A stretch of DNA of 64,000 bases, from positions 62,001 to 126,000 of the forward strand of contig NZ_JAQMUB010000019.1 of NCBI RefSeq assembly GCF_028330965.1, read 5' to 3'. This document shows positions 27,340-36,560 of this stretch, piece by piece. A program made the position numbers and the translations under genes. The notes beneath the pieces were generated by a model. The model did no database searches. It had not been told where the DNA came from and worked only from the letters and a program-made list of their open reading frames with translations. Source of the DNA: Oscillatoria sp. CS-180 (GTDB lineage Bacteria; Cyanobacteriota; Cyanobacteriia; Phormidesmidales; Phormidesmidaceae). The first letter of the stretch is position 1, and every line of letters begins with the position of its first letter.

Positions 27340-28092
27340 ATGCCCGCCGCGTATTTTCGCTTTTATGGCAACTTAAACGATTTCTTGCCTCCGGAGCGAC
27401 AACAGATCGAATTCCCGCGCCGATTAAAAGATCGGGGTTCTATCAAAGACACCATTGAGGGCGTTGGAGTACCACACCCAGAGGTCAGCTTAATTTTAGT
27501 CAATGGTAAATCAGTCAGTTTTGACTATTTAGTGCAGGCGGGCGATCGCATTAGCGTCTATCCGCAGTTCACAGCTCTCGACATTACTCACGTCTCCCAA
27601 GTGCAGCCACCGCCCTTGCCAGAATCTCGTTTTGTCTTAGATGTCCACTTGGGTAAGCTGGCAGCCTACCTGCGAATCTTAGGCTTTGATACCCTCTATC
27701 GCAATGATTATGACGATGATGAATTAGCGGAAATCTCCAGCCAGGAAAACCGGATTTTGCTCACTCAGGATCGGGGTCTCCTCAAGCGGGGAAAAGTGAC
27801 CTACGGATATGCCGTGCGATCGCCCTATCCTGAGGAGCAAATTGTCGAAATCTTGGAACGGTTTGAGCTAGGCAATGCGATCGCACCACTTCAACGGTGT
27901 CCTCGCTGCAACGGCACACTCAAACAGGTCAACAAAGAACAAGTGCTTGATCGGATTCCCTATTACACTCGCTTGACCTACGATGAATTTGCCCAGTGCC
28001 AACAATGTCAGCAGGTGTATTGGAAAGGTGCCCACTACAGCCGCATTCAAGCACTAATTGACCGGATTCAAGACATCGATACTAGCGCTTAG
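27340..28092 (+). CDS. Mut7-C RNase with N-terminal ubiquitin-like domain
   Basis: A 250-residue protein. Residues 1-80 form the Mut7-C ubiquitin-like (MoaD/ThiS-type) fold: FRFYGNLNDFLPP...SLILVNGKSVSFDYLVQAGD. Residues about 90-235 are the Mut7-C PIN-like RNase domain: FVLDVHLGKLAAYLRILGFD, LLTQDRGLLKRG with clustered aspartates, and a zinc-ribbon CPRCNGTL...CQQCQQVYWKG. The family is thought to degrade RNA; the exact substrate is unknown. The frame is open from 27187, but the ATG at 27340 starts the domain directly. It converges on and overlaps the nucleotidyltransferase gene by 11 bases. Confidence 0.87.
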   Translation: MPAAYFRFYGNLNDFLPPERQQIEFPRRLKDRGSIKDTIEGVGVPHPEVSLILVNGKSVSFDYLVQAGDRISVYPQFTALDITHVSQVQPPPLPESRFVLDVHLGKLAAYLRILGFDTLYRNDYDDDELAEISSQENRILLTQDRGLLKRGKVTYGYAVRSPYPEEQIVEILERFELGNAIAPLQRCPRCNGTLKQVNKEQVLDRIPYYTRLTYDEFAQCQQCQQVYWKGAHYSRIQALIDRIQDIDTSA

Positions 28093-28348
28093 TAACGCGA
28101 TTTGAGCGTTCATAAACCAGTTCTCCGTACGGCCTAACCGTTTCTGCGAAATGAGAAGGAGTATTGATTTCCCTCAGATCAATCATCCAATCTTGGCAGG
28201 CATTTTCCAAATCGCGCCAAAAAGCAAAATAGGTTTCGGCGTCTGTGCCTTCAATAGCCACATCGATATCAGATCGACGGCGAAACTGGCCTGTTCGAGT
28301 CACAGAACTAAATAGGAAAACCCGCTCTACTCTGTGATGTAAAGGCAT
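28082..28348 (-). CDS. Short nucleotidyltransferase-fold protein (MNT-like), possibly truncated
   Basis: An 88-residue member of the minimal nucleotidyltransferase fold. The core FLFSSVTRTGQFRRRSDIDVAIEG matches the GSxxRG...SDIDL signature with its two metal-binding Asp. The first Gly of GS is Ser here. The usual 15-20 residue N-terminal helix is missing: the ATG at 28348 lies inside a TATAGCC repeat copy (28345-28395), so the repeat may have replaced the original 5' end. The family includes HEPN-MNT antitoxins, but no HEPN partner is adjacent. It overlaps the Mut7-C gene tail by 11 bases. Confidence 0.65.
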   Translation of the reverse strand: MPLHHRVERVFLFSSVTRTGQFRRRSDIDVAIEGTDAETYFAFWRDLENACQDWMIDLREINTPSHFAETVRPYGELVYERSNRVTKR

Positions 28349-28395
28349 AGCCAAATGGCTCGCCGTCTTGTCCTAACGGAGAACTGGCGAGGCTC
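28345..28395 (-). repeat. TATAGCC repeat family, short copy
   Basis: CATAGCCAAATGGCTCGCCG, TCTTGTCCTAACGGA and GGCGAGG match the family core. The copy supplies the start codon of the nucleotidyltransferase gene and ends 18 bases from the DUF4388 stop. Confidence 0.75.
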
Positions 28396-28412
28396 CACAT
28401 ACATTGGCGAAA

Positions 28413-29264
28413 TTAAACCTGTCTTTTTAAGAAGCCGACTAGGTTATCTAGGAAAGAATGATTGATAGGTTCTGCACCCTGACCGCCAACGTCTTGAGGA
28501 GAGATGGAATAGGAGAGTTCTGGTTCCGGCATACTGCCTAATAGCGGCATCTCTTCAACTAAGCTGACAACGATCAGTCGAAAAGCCACTTGCTGAACCT
28601 TCTTGACAGGACACTGCAAATGCTGAGCAATCTTAGCCAACGTCGTCTGTCCGTCGGCAAATTCCCAAACCTGCCACTCCATCTGCTTCAGCTTCACCAT
28701 GGGTTTACCCTCAATCATGCTGGTCAAGCCAGAATCTGGATCAGGTAGCTTATCTTCTAGGGCAGACCAATTTTTCAATGCTCGTAGCCCTGATAGCGTT
28801 ACATCTACAGCAGGTGCGCTTAAGCCCGTCAGTTCTGAAAAAGGCGCTTTTCGAGAAGTATCAAAATGAAACCAGCCATCTTCCAAAGTAAACAGGGCAC
28901 AAACCTGCTGCATTACCTGCACATAAAACAGCATTTTCAGCTGATCTGCTTGAAGCAGTCCCTGAGATTTGAAATATAGTCCAGCTGCGGTTGAAACATC
29001 GCAGTTTTTGACCAGACGACTTGCAGCGCGATCGCCTAGCCATCCTCGTTGACTAATTAGGGAGAGCAACCCACGACCGTCGGATCGATTAGCAGCAGCA
29101 ATGACCCGCCCCTGCTGAAACCAGACATAGTGAGATCTGGCTGACTGTTGATCTGACGGTTCCGGCAGAGGAGTGATTGACAGTAAACCAGTTTTATGGC
29201 CCTGCTCTAAAAACTGAAAAATTTCAGCCAGTGAAAATTCTGCTAGGTGTCCTGTGATAGCCAT
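28413..29264 (-). CDS. DUF4388 domain-containing protein
   Basis: A 283-residue protein. Residues 1-150 are the DUF4388 domain: GHLAEFSLAEIFQFLEQGHKTG, YVWFQQGRVIAAANRSDGRG, LFYVQVMQQVCALFTLEDGW. DUF4388 proteins in bacteria are found with small GTPases and roadblock proteins in polarity or signalling modules, and with PilZ or response regulators. Residues about 195-250 have a winged-helix-like LKQMEWQVWEFADGQTTLAK...VKKVQQVAFRLIVVSLV segment. The last 20 residues form an amphipathic tail. It is the downstream end of a same-strand set (GTPase, roadblock, protoglobin), separated from the GTPase by 367 bases containing a MITE. Confidence 0.85.
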   Translation of the reverse strand: MAITGHLAEFSLAEIFQFLEQGHKTGLLSITPLPEPSDQQSARSHYVWFQQGRVIAAANRSDGRGLLSLISQRGWLGDRAASRLVKNCDVSTAAGLYFKSQGLLQADQLKMLFYVQVMQQVCALFTLEDGWFHFDTSRKAPFSELTGLSAPAVDVTLSGLRALKNWSALEDKLPDPDSGLTSMIEGKPMVKLKQMEWQVWEFADGQTTLAKIAQHLQCPVKKVQQVAFRLIVVSLVEEMPLLGSMPEPELSYSISPQDVGGQGAEPINHSFLDNLVGFLKRQV

Positions 29265-29315
29265 TTGTCTTTCTGTTTGAGAGAGGGTAGCCGTTAGGAA
29301 AAATAGGACTTACTT

Positions 29316-29418
29316 AGATCTTGCAGCTGAATTTACGCTAACTGCTTTGGCCCCCCTGCCCCCCAAATTTGGGGATTTAGGGGGCGAATGCAAGGAATCA
29401 TGCTTTAGTGCAAGATCT
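29316..29418. repeat. Miniature element with AGATCTTGC terminal inverted repeats, copy 2
   Basis: It starts AGATCTTGC (29316-29324) and ends GCAAGATCT (29410-29418). The interior matches copy 1 (1814-1951) in reverse. It sits between the DUF4388 and GTPase genes. Confidence 0.65.
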
Positions 29419-29544
29419 GAAATTTACTGATTCGCATCGAGTGTTCACAGTAAATTAGGCATGGACTGCCCTACGCTATGCCAAAGGTACTCATTTTGCG
29501 TAAGCCCTAAAAGTAAAAGGAAGTCATCACTAGTACCGCCTGCG

Positions 29545-29619
29545 GAATTCAAAATTCAAAACTAAGGCAGATAAGCTTTCCCAGTGTTTTGAAGGGTGAG
29601 CCTATTTCTGCCGCAGTGT
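29545..29619 (-). repeat. 75-bp dispersed repeat, copy B (inverted)
   Basis: The reverse complement of the 27026-27100 repeat, with the shared TTTTGAA...GGGAAAGCTTATCTGCC core. It lies just downstream of the GTPase stop. Confidence 0.7.
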
Positions 29620-29631
29620 AATAGGCAGGCG

Positions 29632-30195
29632 TTAGCCACAAATTTCGGCAGTTTGATTGGCGGAGTTTTGAGCTAAATAGCACTGAGCCAAAGTCAAAAC
29701 CGCTTGGGCTGTGGACTGACTTTCCGTGGGATTGACAATGACGGTGGGTGGAGCTTGGACCCCTTTGACATATCCCAAAGCAAGAGTGATATTTTTGGCC
29801 GACCAGGCGTTTTCCATATCCATGTGGGTGAATCCCAGGACGACTGGAGCGTTAGAGCGTTGTCGCATGAAATTGAGAATCCGACGCGCATATCGGAACT
29901 CGTGAGGACGATGAGCCGCAACCAAAACGATGTAAGCATGCGCCTTGCGAATTAAGATGTCCCACATAAAATCGAAGCGAGATTGACCGGGTGTGCCATA
30001 CAAATGTAGCGCAGCGTTAGGACCAAACTGTAGGCGGCCAAAATCGAAAGCAACCGTAGTCTGTTGTTTAAGGTCAGCCGTTTCATCAGTAGCGCGTCGA
30101 TCTGTATCAACAACTTCAATCTCACTGATAGTGCGGATGAAGGTAGATTTTCCTGCTCCCACTGGTCCAGTAACAACCAGGCGCATGATTTCCAT
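29632..30195 (-). CDS. MglA/Rab-like small GTPase
   Basis: A 187-residue soluble GTP-binding protein of the bacterial small-GTPase (SRGTPase, MglA/Arf-like) group. It has G1 GPVGAGKST at 10-18, IEVVDTDRRATDETADLKQ with a switch Thr, G3 YGTPGQSRFDFMWDIL (the usual DxxG is GTPG here), and G4 as THMD in place of T/NKxD. The variation at G3 and G4 is common in the cyanobacterial subfamily. The roadblock gene lies 80 bases upstream on the same strand, so the GTPase and its likely regulator are co-transcribed. The ATG at 30186 is an alternative start. Confidence 0.87.
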   Translation of the reverse strand: MEIMRLVVTGPVGAGKSTFIRTISEIEVVDTDRRATDETADLKQQTTVAFDFGRLQFGPNAALHLYGTPGQSRFDFMWDILIRKAHAYIVLVAAHRPHEFRYARRILNFMRQRSNAPVVLGFTHMDMENAWSAKNITLALGYVKGVQAPPTVIVNPTESQSTAQAVLTLAQCYLAQNSANQTAEICG

Positions 30196-30275
30196 AAGGC
30201 TCTAAGGAGTAAGGTTTGCGTAGATATGGCTAGTTTTGGGGAAAGTATTCACCAACTTTCCCCAGCCAACTTGGC

Positions 30276-30647
30276 TCAAAGCAAGAGAGCTTTCAAATCA
30301 GAAACTGCATGCTTGATCTCAAGCATCAACAGCCCTTGCTTCGCAGCTTGATTAGCCAATACCAAGAACACAGCATCATCGCCGCAGTTGGTTAAAATGC
30401 CATACCCGGTATCGCCTTCTACATAAATGCGATCAATTTCGCCACGGGTTAGTTCAGTGCCAATTCTTTCACCCAAAGACAACATTGCCGCAGACATTGC
30501 AGAAACCCTTTCCTCGTCCATGCCGCCGGGTAGCGTCGAGGACAAAGGGAGACCGTCTGGGGTCACGAGCGCAGCTCCCTGCACATCGTTAGTTCCAGAA
30601 ACAAAGTTCTGCAAGATATTAGATACTTTTTCCAGATTGATAGCCAT
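30276..30647 (-). CDS. Roadblock/LC7 domain protein
   Basis: A 123-residue roadblock/LC7 protein, the class of small-GTPase regulator that includes MglB. Marks are NILQNFVSGTNDVQGAALVT, PDGLPLSSTLPGGMDEERVS, LTRGEIDRIYVEGDTGYGI and CGDDAVFLVLANQAAKQGLL. It likely works as a dimer that activates or scaffolds the GTPase encoded 80 bases downstream. The ATG at 30647 has a GGCTTTAAC leader. The protoglobin gene ends 76 bases upstream on the same strand. Confidence 0.9.
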   Translation of the reverse strand: MAINLEKVSNILQNFVSGTNDVQGAALVTPDGLPLSSTLPGGMDEERVSAMSAAMLSLGERIGTELTRGEIDRIYVEGDTGYGILTNCGDDAVFLVLANQAAKQGLLMLEIKHAVSDLKALLL

Positions 30648-30723
30648 TGTTAAAGCCTCTCAGAATTCGATTTGGAAGAGTGTTTCAAGTTGGAAGAGTG
30701 TTGCAAACTCAAAGCCATGTGGC

Positions 30724-31281
30724 CTACACGACTGCTGCTGCACCCGTCACAACCATGCGTCTGAAAAGTTTCTCGGTCCATCCCGTTTCTTTCAAAACGG
30801 CTGCAGTTGAAACTTCTAAATAGGCCTGTTCGATAAAGGCCAAATCAACCATGCAGATACGAGATAATGCAGCCCGTAGCTCATCAGATTTGCCTTCAGC
30901 CCGTAGGCGATCGCCCACTTCATTCACGACTGTGGCCATGGCAGGGACAACATGCTGCGGACCAATGCCAATCCTGACGTGAATAAGACCGATCCGCCAG
31001 CGTCGTTCAGCATAATCTTTGCCCCAATCATCCATACCGGTGAACATCTCGTGAAACCACGCAACAAAGGTTTCTCTTAATCGATGAATGCGGCCCTCTG
31101 ATTCATTAAGAATCGCGCTCATTTCTTCGTCATTACCTAGGTAGGCATAAAAGGCATCAGCCATGGCTGGAGCAATGGCTAAACCCCATTCTGCATTTGT
31201 CTTTAGAGCCGTTTTATCTTCATCCGTAAAATTGATACGCTGAGTCATGCGGAGCATGAACTCGTAAGAATCGAGCGCCAT
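30724..31281 (-). CDS. Protoglobin-domain haem sensor
   Basis: A 185-residue globin of the protoglobin/globin-coupled-sensor type, here without any output domain. Seen are the pre-A region YEFMLRMTQRINFTDEDKTA, AYLGNDEEMSAILNESE, the proximal-helix ERRWRIGLIHVRIGIGPQHV with its histidines, and a C-terminal AYLEVSTAAVLKETGWTEKL helix. The family binds haem and senses O2, NO or CO. The ATG at 31281 follows AGAGGACTACAAA; the frame runs 15 codons further without support. It is the first gene of the protoglobin-roadblock-GTPase series, suggesting that the gas signal feeds the GTPase. Confidence 0.85.
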   Translation of the reverse strand: MALDSYEFMLRMTQRINFTDEDKTALKTNAEWGLAIAPAMADAFYAYLGNDEEMSAILNESEGRIHRLRETFVAWFHEMFTGMDDWGKDYAERRWRIGLIHVRIGIGPQHVVPAMATVVNEVGDRLRAEGKSDELRAALSRICMVDLAFIEQAYLEVSTAAVLKETGWTEKLFRRMVVTGAAAVV

Positions 31282-31832
31282 TTTGTAGTCCTCTTGATGC
31301 TTGGTTGCACTCTTATGTGATATCAAGCCAATTTTTGAATCAATACCGAACGATCACTTAAATATTTTTTCTATCAAGATGAGCAAGAACTCCTTTACAT
31401 TTCTTGTTCAGGAGTACAAGAAACCTTTCTTACAGGTCAAGAAAAATAGGCTTTGACACTGTAAATCCAGAGCAAGGGTATTTTTTGAAGCGAAAATATC
31501 ATTCTTTTAATAACTTTTGATGCCTTCGTAGGTACGGCCTATGACGGCAATGAAAGCCCAAAGCAAGCAGTATTAGTAGAAAAACGGTAGTTGAACAACA
31601 CCATGATTGCTTATCAAGAAATAACAAGAAACGGCTTCTCAGCTCATCGAAGGTTCAATTTGCTTTGCCAACTTTCCAGTTGAGGACTAACGGTGAAGTA
31701 ATAAACTCACACAAAGTCAAACAGTTCGTCACTATTCAAAGAGCAATACAGTTGAAAAGCTTTCAGAGATCATTTTCTCACTTGATTTGAACTAGTTAAA
31801 AATACTGAACTTCGGTAAGGTTATCAGCATTT
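31282..31832. other. Promoter spacer between signalling genes
   Basis: About 550 AT-rich bases upstream of the protoglobin gene and downstream of the CheB-CheR kinase. No gene seen; it probably holds the promoter of the protoglobin-roadblock-GTPase unit. Confidence 0.4.
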
Positions 31833-34800
31833 TTATATTTTCTTTTGTTCTTCAAGTGACTTTTCTAATATGCTCGCTAACTTTTCTAATTCAATAGGTT
31901 TGCTCAGATAATCGTTCATCCCAGCAGATAAGCATTTCTCGCGATCGCCCTGCATGGCATTGGCGGTGAGACCAATAATGTATAAGTTTTGCTCTTCGGG
32001 TTCATTTTGACGAAACTGCCTTGTCGCTTCGTAGCCATCCAGGCGAGGCATCTGACAATCCATGAGAACGATGTCGTAGTGCTTGCCGTCAGCTTGGTCT
32101 GCACTCAATTTGTCTAAAAAGGCCTGACCATCATCAACCACCTCTACATTCAAATAACCGAGTTCCTCCAGCATCAGCGTCAATAAGTGCTGGTTATCCT
32201 GATTGTCTTCCACCACTAGAAAGTTAGGTTGTACAGAAACTGGTTGGGAGGTGTTTTCAGAAGTCTCTAACGGCTGCGGAGTCGTTTCACTCTCTGGTAT
32301 GGCATAGGGAATCTTGAACCAAAATGTCGAACCCTCTCCAGGAACACTCTCGACACCGATCTGCCCCTCCATTAATTCGACAATGCGTCTAGAAATCGTC
32401 AGCCCTAGACCTGTGCCTCCATATTGTCGCGTTGTTGAGGTATCGGCCTGGATAAAAGGTTCAAATAACTTGCTTTGAACCTCGGGTTCAATGCCAATAC
32501 CCGTATCGATGACTCGAAATATTAAAGCATTTTTTGTTGGATTGGCTTCACTCGCGGTAGCCTTCTCTGAAGCCTGCTCTATTACAACGGCAATTCGAAT
32601 TTCCCCTGTCTCTGTGAATTTAAAGGCGTTGCTCAATAAATTTCGCAGGACCTGCTGGATGCGGAATTCGTCACCTAAGACAGTTTGCGGTACGGCGTCA
32701 TCAATCTCGGTGGTAAATTGAACGCCCTTCTGTTCAGCCTGATGTACGAATGGCTCTGCCAGGCTATGGAGAGAGTGCTTAAGGTTGAAAGCATGGCTCT
32801 CGATTCTCAGCTCATGAGCTTCTAGCTTGGAGAGATCAAGAATATCATCGATGAGCGTTAGTAAGACTTTGCCGTTGTTGCGAAGTACCCGCAGTAGATC
32901 CTGTTGCTGTGGGTTGAGATCGGTACGAGACAGCAGTTGACTTGTTCCCAAAATAAGATTCATTGGGGTGCGAATCTCATGACTCATATTAGCTAGAAAT
33001 TCAGACTTCGCCTGATTGGCAGAGTCTGCTGCTTGAGCCATCGAAATAGCGTCCTCTAAAGCTTTCTTTTGTTTCCGCAACTCCCGTTCGGCTCGTTTAC
33101 GCTGAGTAATGTCCGTACTAATGCCTAAGAATTGTTCAATCTCCCCAGTTTCGGTATGGCTGAAGACGACATTCCGCATTTCTAACCAGCGCCACTTACC
33201 GTCTTTCTTGCGAATACGCAACTCAAGCGTTTCGGTCATCTCATCAACGGCTATCAGCCGGATGTAATAGCTCTGCAGCGTTGATACATCATCAGGATGA
33301 ACAAGCTGGTCCAGGAGGTTGTCCATCTGCAACACTTCATCCACGGTGTAGCCTAATAGAGCGGTTACCGTGTTGTTGAGATAGATAATCCGATGGGTTG
33401 TGACATCGTAAATGTAAACGATACCAGGCGTTGATTCTGAGATGCGACTGATAAACCGCTGACTCTCTTCTACAGCTTGTTCAGCTTTCCTAAGGTCTGT
33501 GATTTCAGTAACGGCTGCTGCAACACCCCGCTGGCCATTGTGTAACGGCACCGGAAAATAACTCGCGGTCCAGTAACGGAGTTGTTCACCTTCGTGAAGA
33601 ACACCTTCAATTAGACGATTGCGAATAGGTGCGCCCGTTTCCAGGACCTGCTCGTGAAGTTGTTGAGCTAGCCTGCCAACTTCACCGTCTAGAACGTCTG
33701 TAATGTGTTTCCCAATAGTTTCATCAACGGGATATTTATTAATCTCAGCTAAAGTACGGTTCACGCGCAGATAGTGTAGATTTTCATCGAGCAAAGCAAA
33801 GCCAATTGGACTGGTCGTGTAGATATTCTCTAGAAGGGAGTTTGTCTCTTCTAGTTTTGCTCGAATAGCTGTTATGTCGTTGATCTTCACAAAAGAAAGG
33901 ACTACCCCGTCACGTGCTCCATCACCTCGTAAATAGGGGTTGCCCCGCATAAGCAGCGTGTCGCTATTGCGGTAGTTATAGACTTCCTGTTCCGCAGCTT
34001 CTTCAGAGATTAAAATCTGTTGGGTAAATTCCCTCAAATCAACGTCGGCAAGAGAGTGCGTGAAATGCGACAGGGGACGGTCAATGTCAGCTGGAAAGAC
34101 ATTGATAATTTCTGACACGTTCGGCGTGAATTTGCGAATATTAAGGTTGCGGTCAATAAAGACGACACCGATATCGGTGCTACGCAGTAGATTATCGATA
34201 TCTTCATTGAGCTGAGTTAGCTCTCTGATCTTGTTCTGATGTTCGACATTGACAGTATAGAGTTCTTCGTTGACCGATTGGAGTTCTTCGTTGGTGCTCT
34301 GAAGTTCTTCATTGGAGGCTAACAACTCTTCGTTAGTCGCCTGCTGCTCTTCGTTGGTTGTTTCTAGCTCTTCGATCGTCACCTGCAAATTCTCACGGGT
34401 TTGCTGCAGCTCGCTCTGCAATTCCAATAGTTGATTGGTGACTTCAGCGTCAATTTGGTAGGTCTGTTCATCATGAGAACGAACAGTTGACACTGCCATA
34501 CTCACGATGATGATGAGCTGTCCGTCTGGACCATCCGGGTAATGACCGACTTTCAAGTTGATACTGTAGTCTTGCTCGTTCTTACGGAGATAAATGTCTT
34601 TGTATAGAACGGTTTTGTTCTCCCGACGAGCACGATTCATCGAGGTTTCTAGCGGAAGCTTAAGAACGGCAGGAACAAACTTTGTCACTTGCAGGCGGAC
34701 CTCGCCCGGAGCAAATGTGAGCAGCTTTGCTGAGTCATAGAAAACCCGTTCAATCTCATTTTCGGCGTTGACCAAAAGACAAGTTGCTAATTCATCCTCA

Positions 34801-36356
34801 AAGCAGTGAGCTAACAGAGCCGTAAATTGCTTCTCAATCCGTTCGTTCTGCAGCCGTTTCCCTTGAAGTTGACGACTAGGCTGCACGATTGAAAGTGTTG
34901 AGCGGGGTGTGGCTGAGGGCAAAAAGCGATTCCCCGTTTCTCTTTTCTGAAACAGCTTCCACTTGGCGTTGATGGAATCAAACTCATCGCTAAAGCGTCC
35001 CAAATTCTCAGAGCTGCCCAGTAGCAGAAAGCCCTTGGGTCTCAGGGTGAAATGGAGCAGCCGCAGAACCTGTTCCTGAAGCTGGGGCTGCATGTAGATC
35101 AAGACATTGCGGCAAGTCACAAGATGCATCTTGGAGAAGCCTGGATTTTTAGTCAGGTCATGGGGAGAAATGATTAGCATCTCTCGAAGAAACTGTTTGA
35201 CCTGAAAATAGCCGTCTTGGTAAACGAAGTAGTGTTCTAACCGCTCCGGTGAAATATTATTTGTGATTGTCTCTGAATAGCGACCTTTAGCCGCGATCGC
35301 CAGAGCCTGATTATCAATATCCGTAGCAAACAGTTTGACCTGAATGTTCTTATTCGTTCTGACGATAGCTTCATCAACAATCATCGCCAGTGAGTACGCT
35401 TCTTCCCCAGTGGCACAAGCCGAAACCCAAATCCGCAATTGCTGACCATCCACCATGTCTGTCAACAGCTGGGGCAACACTTCTGTCGATAAAATCTGCC
35501 AGGGATGATCGTCTCGAAAGAATGATGTAGCACCAATGAGCAAACTTTGCCGCAGTAGTTTTCGTTCCTCAGAATAGCCTTGCAGCAGCCGCAAATAATC
35601 ATCCACGCTGCTGGAACGGCTCAGCGCACAGCGATGCCGAATTCGCCGCCTAAGGGTATTAGCCTTGTAGTCGGAGAAATCAACGTCCTCATGCTCAGAC
35701 AGGACCTCGATAATTTGTCGGAGTTGAGACTGGGTGACAAACGCTTCATCTTCGCCCTGCTCTGCCTTCTGATCGCTCACAAACTGCACAATGTCACAGA
35801 CCGCTTCAGCTAATTCTTTTGGCGACAGAATTTTGTCAACAAAGCCGGAGGAGATTGCGTTGACTGGCATACTCCCAAACTGAGCGGTTTCAGGGGACTG
35901 AACTAGGGCAACTCCACCAGCTCGACTAATACTCTGCAAACCCTCTGTGCCATCACTTCCCCCACCTGTAAGGACAATGCCAATGGCATGTTCGGCAAAC
36001 TCTCTAGCTAACGACTCAAAAAATAGATCAATCGGATAGTTGAGATTGCCGGGGCGATCCAGCAGGTGCAGTTTGCGATTTGAGATAACTGCATTTTTCC
36101 GTGGAGGAAGGACATAAACGGTCCCCGGCGTAATTGGCGTGCCATCATCGATTTGATGTACGGTCATCGAGGTGTGCCGCTGCAAGATCTCTGACATCAT
36201 GCTCTTGAAGTCGGGAGAAAGGTGCTGCACAACCACAAATGAAGCATCTGGTCGGTTAGGTATGTGCTTGAAGAAAGTTTCTAATACCTGGACTCCGCCA
36301 GCAGAGGCCCCGATGCCGACCACGAAAAAGTTATCGGAGGAATTAGAATTGCTCAT
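31833..36356 (-). CDS. CheB-CheR-PAS hybrid histidine kinase
   Basis: A 1507-residue cytoplasmic fusion. Residues 1-195 are a CheB methylesterase with catalytic Ser18 (GASAGG), His45 (VVQHLSP) and Asp135 (GGGSDGTEG). Residues about 205-470 are a CheR methyltransferase (SAM motif [32 protein letters not shown]). Residues about 640-720 form a coiled coil with tandem [20 protein letters not shown] repeats. Three or more PAS segments follow (about 725-1100), then HisKA with His1126 ([12 protein letters not shown]), HATPase, and a C-terminal REC with the phospho-Asp near 1433 ([12 protein letters not shown]). Such proteins are usually not part of a chemotaxis array; PAS/HK output dominates. No chemoreceptor or CheA gene is in the window. 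Confidence 0.93.
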   Translation of the reverse strand: MSNSNSSDNFFVVGIGASAGGVQVLETFFKHIPNRPDASFVVVQHLSPDFKSMMSEILQRHTSMTVHQIDDGTPITPGTVYVLPPRKNAVISNRKLHLLDRPGNLNYPIDLFFESLAREFAEHAIGIVLTGGGSDGTEGLQSISRAGGVALVQSPETAQFGSMPVNAISSGFVDKILSPKELAEAVCDIVQFVSDQKAEQGEDEAFVTQSQLRQIIEVLSEHEDVDFSDYKANTLRRRIRHRCALSRSSSVDDYLRLLQGYSEERKLLRQSLLIGATSFFRDDHPWQILSTEVLPQLLTDMVDGQQLRIWVSACATGEEAYSLAMIVDEAIVRTNKNIQVKLFATDIDNQALAIAAKGRYSETITNNISPERLEHYFVYQDGYFQVKQFLREMLIISPHDLTKNPGFSKMHLVTCRNVLIYMQPQLQEQVLRLLHFTLRPKGFLLLGSSENLGRFSDEFDSINAKWKLFQKRETGNRFLPSATPRSTLSIVQPSRQLQGKRLQNERIEKQFTALLAHCFEDELATCLLVNAENEIERVFYDSAKLLTFAPGEVRLQVTKFVPAVLKLPLETSMNRARRENKTVLYKDIYLRKNEQDYSINLKVGHYPDGPDGQLIIIVSMAVSTVRSHDEQTYQIDAEVTNQLLELQSELQQTRENLQVTIEELETTNEEQQATNEELLASNEELQSTNEELQSVNEELYTVNVEHQNKIRELTQLNEDIDNLLRSTDIGVVFIDRNLNIRKFTPNVSEIINVFPADIDRPLSHFTHSLADVDLREFTQQILISEEAAEQEVYNYRNSDTLLMRGNPYLRGDGARDGVVLSFVKINDITAIRAKLEETNSLLENIYTTSPIGFALLDENLHYLRVNRTLAEINKYPVDETIGKHITDVLDGEVGRLAQQLHEQVLETGAPIRNRLIEGVLHEGEQLRYWTASYFPVPLHNGQRGVAAAVTEITDLRKAEQAVEESQRFISRISESTPGIVYIYDVTTHRIIYLNNTVTALLGYTVDEVLQMDNLLDQLVHPDDVSTLQSYYIRLIAVDEMTETLELRIRKKDGKWRWLEMRNVVFSHTETGEIEQFLGISTDITQRKRAERELRKQKKALEDAISMAQAADSANQAKSEFLANMSHEIRTPMNLILGTSQLLSRTDLNPQQQDLLRVLRNNGKVLLTLIDDILDLSKLEAHELRIESHAFNLKHSLHSLAEPFVHQAEQKGVQFTTEIDDAVPQTVLGDEFRIQQVLRNLLSNAFKFTETGEIRIAVVIEQASEKATASEANPTKNALIFRVIDTGIGIEPEVQSKLFEPFIQADTSTTRQYGGTGLGLTISRRIVELMEGQIGVESVPGEGSTFWFKIPYAIPESETTPQPLETSENTSQPVSVQPNFLVVEDNQDNQHLLTLMLEELGYLNVEVVDDGQAFLDKLSADQADGKHYDIVLMDCQMPRLDGYEATRQFRQNEPEEQNLYIIGLTANAMQGDREKCLSAGMNDYLSKPIELEKLASILEKSLEEQKKI

Positions 36357-36560
36357 TATCCAGAGATCTTTGATTGCTGAAACAGGTGTTTCTATGATGA
36401 CGGTTGTAAAGATATAGAGGTAGGCAGGTCGTTAACAATTTACCTACCGAAAAATTAACGACAACAACCTCAATAAATTTGCATTCTTATTTACAAAAAG
36501 GATTCTGAGCCTAGATGCTCGGAAGCAGACTGTAAGAGCCTCGAAAGGTGAAAGCTTACT

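Noticed and set aside
1814-29418. CRISPR-like interpretation of the repeats
   Set aside because: Copies are far apart, vary in length and have no spacer array.
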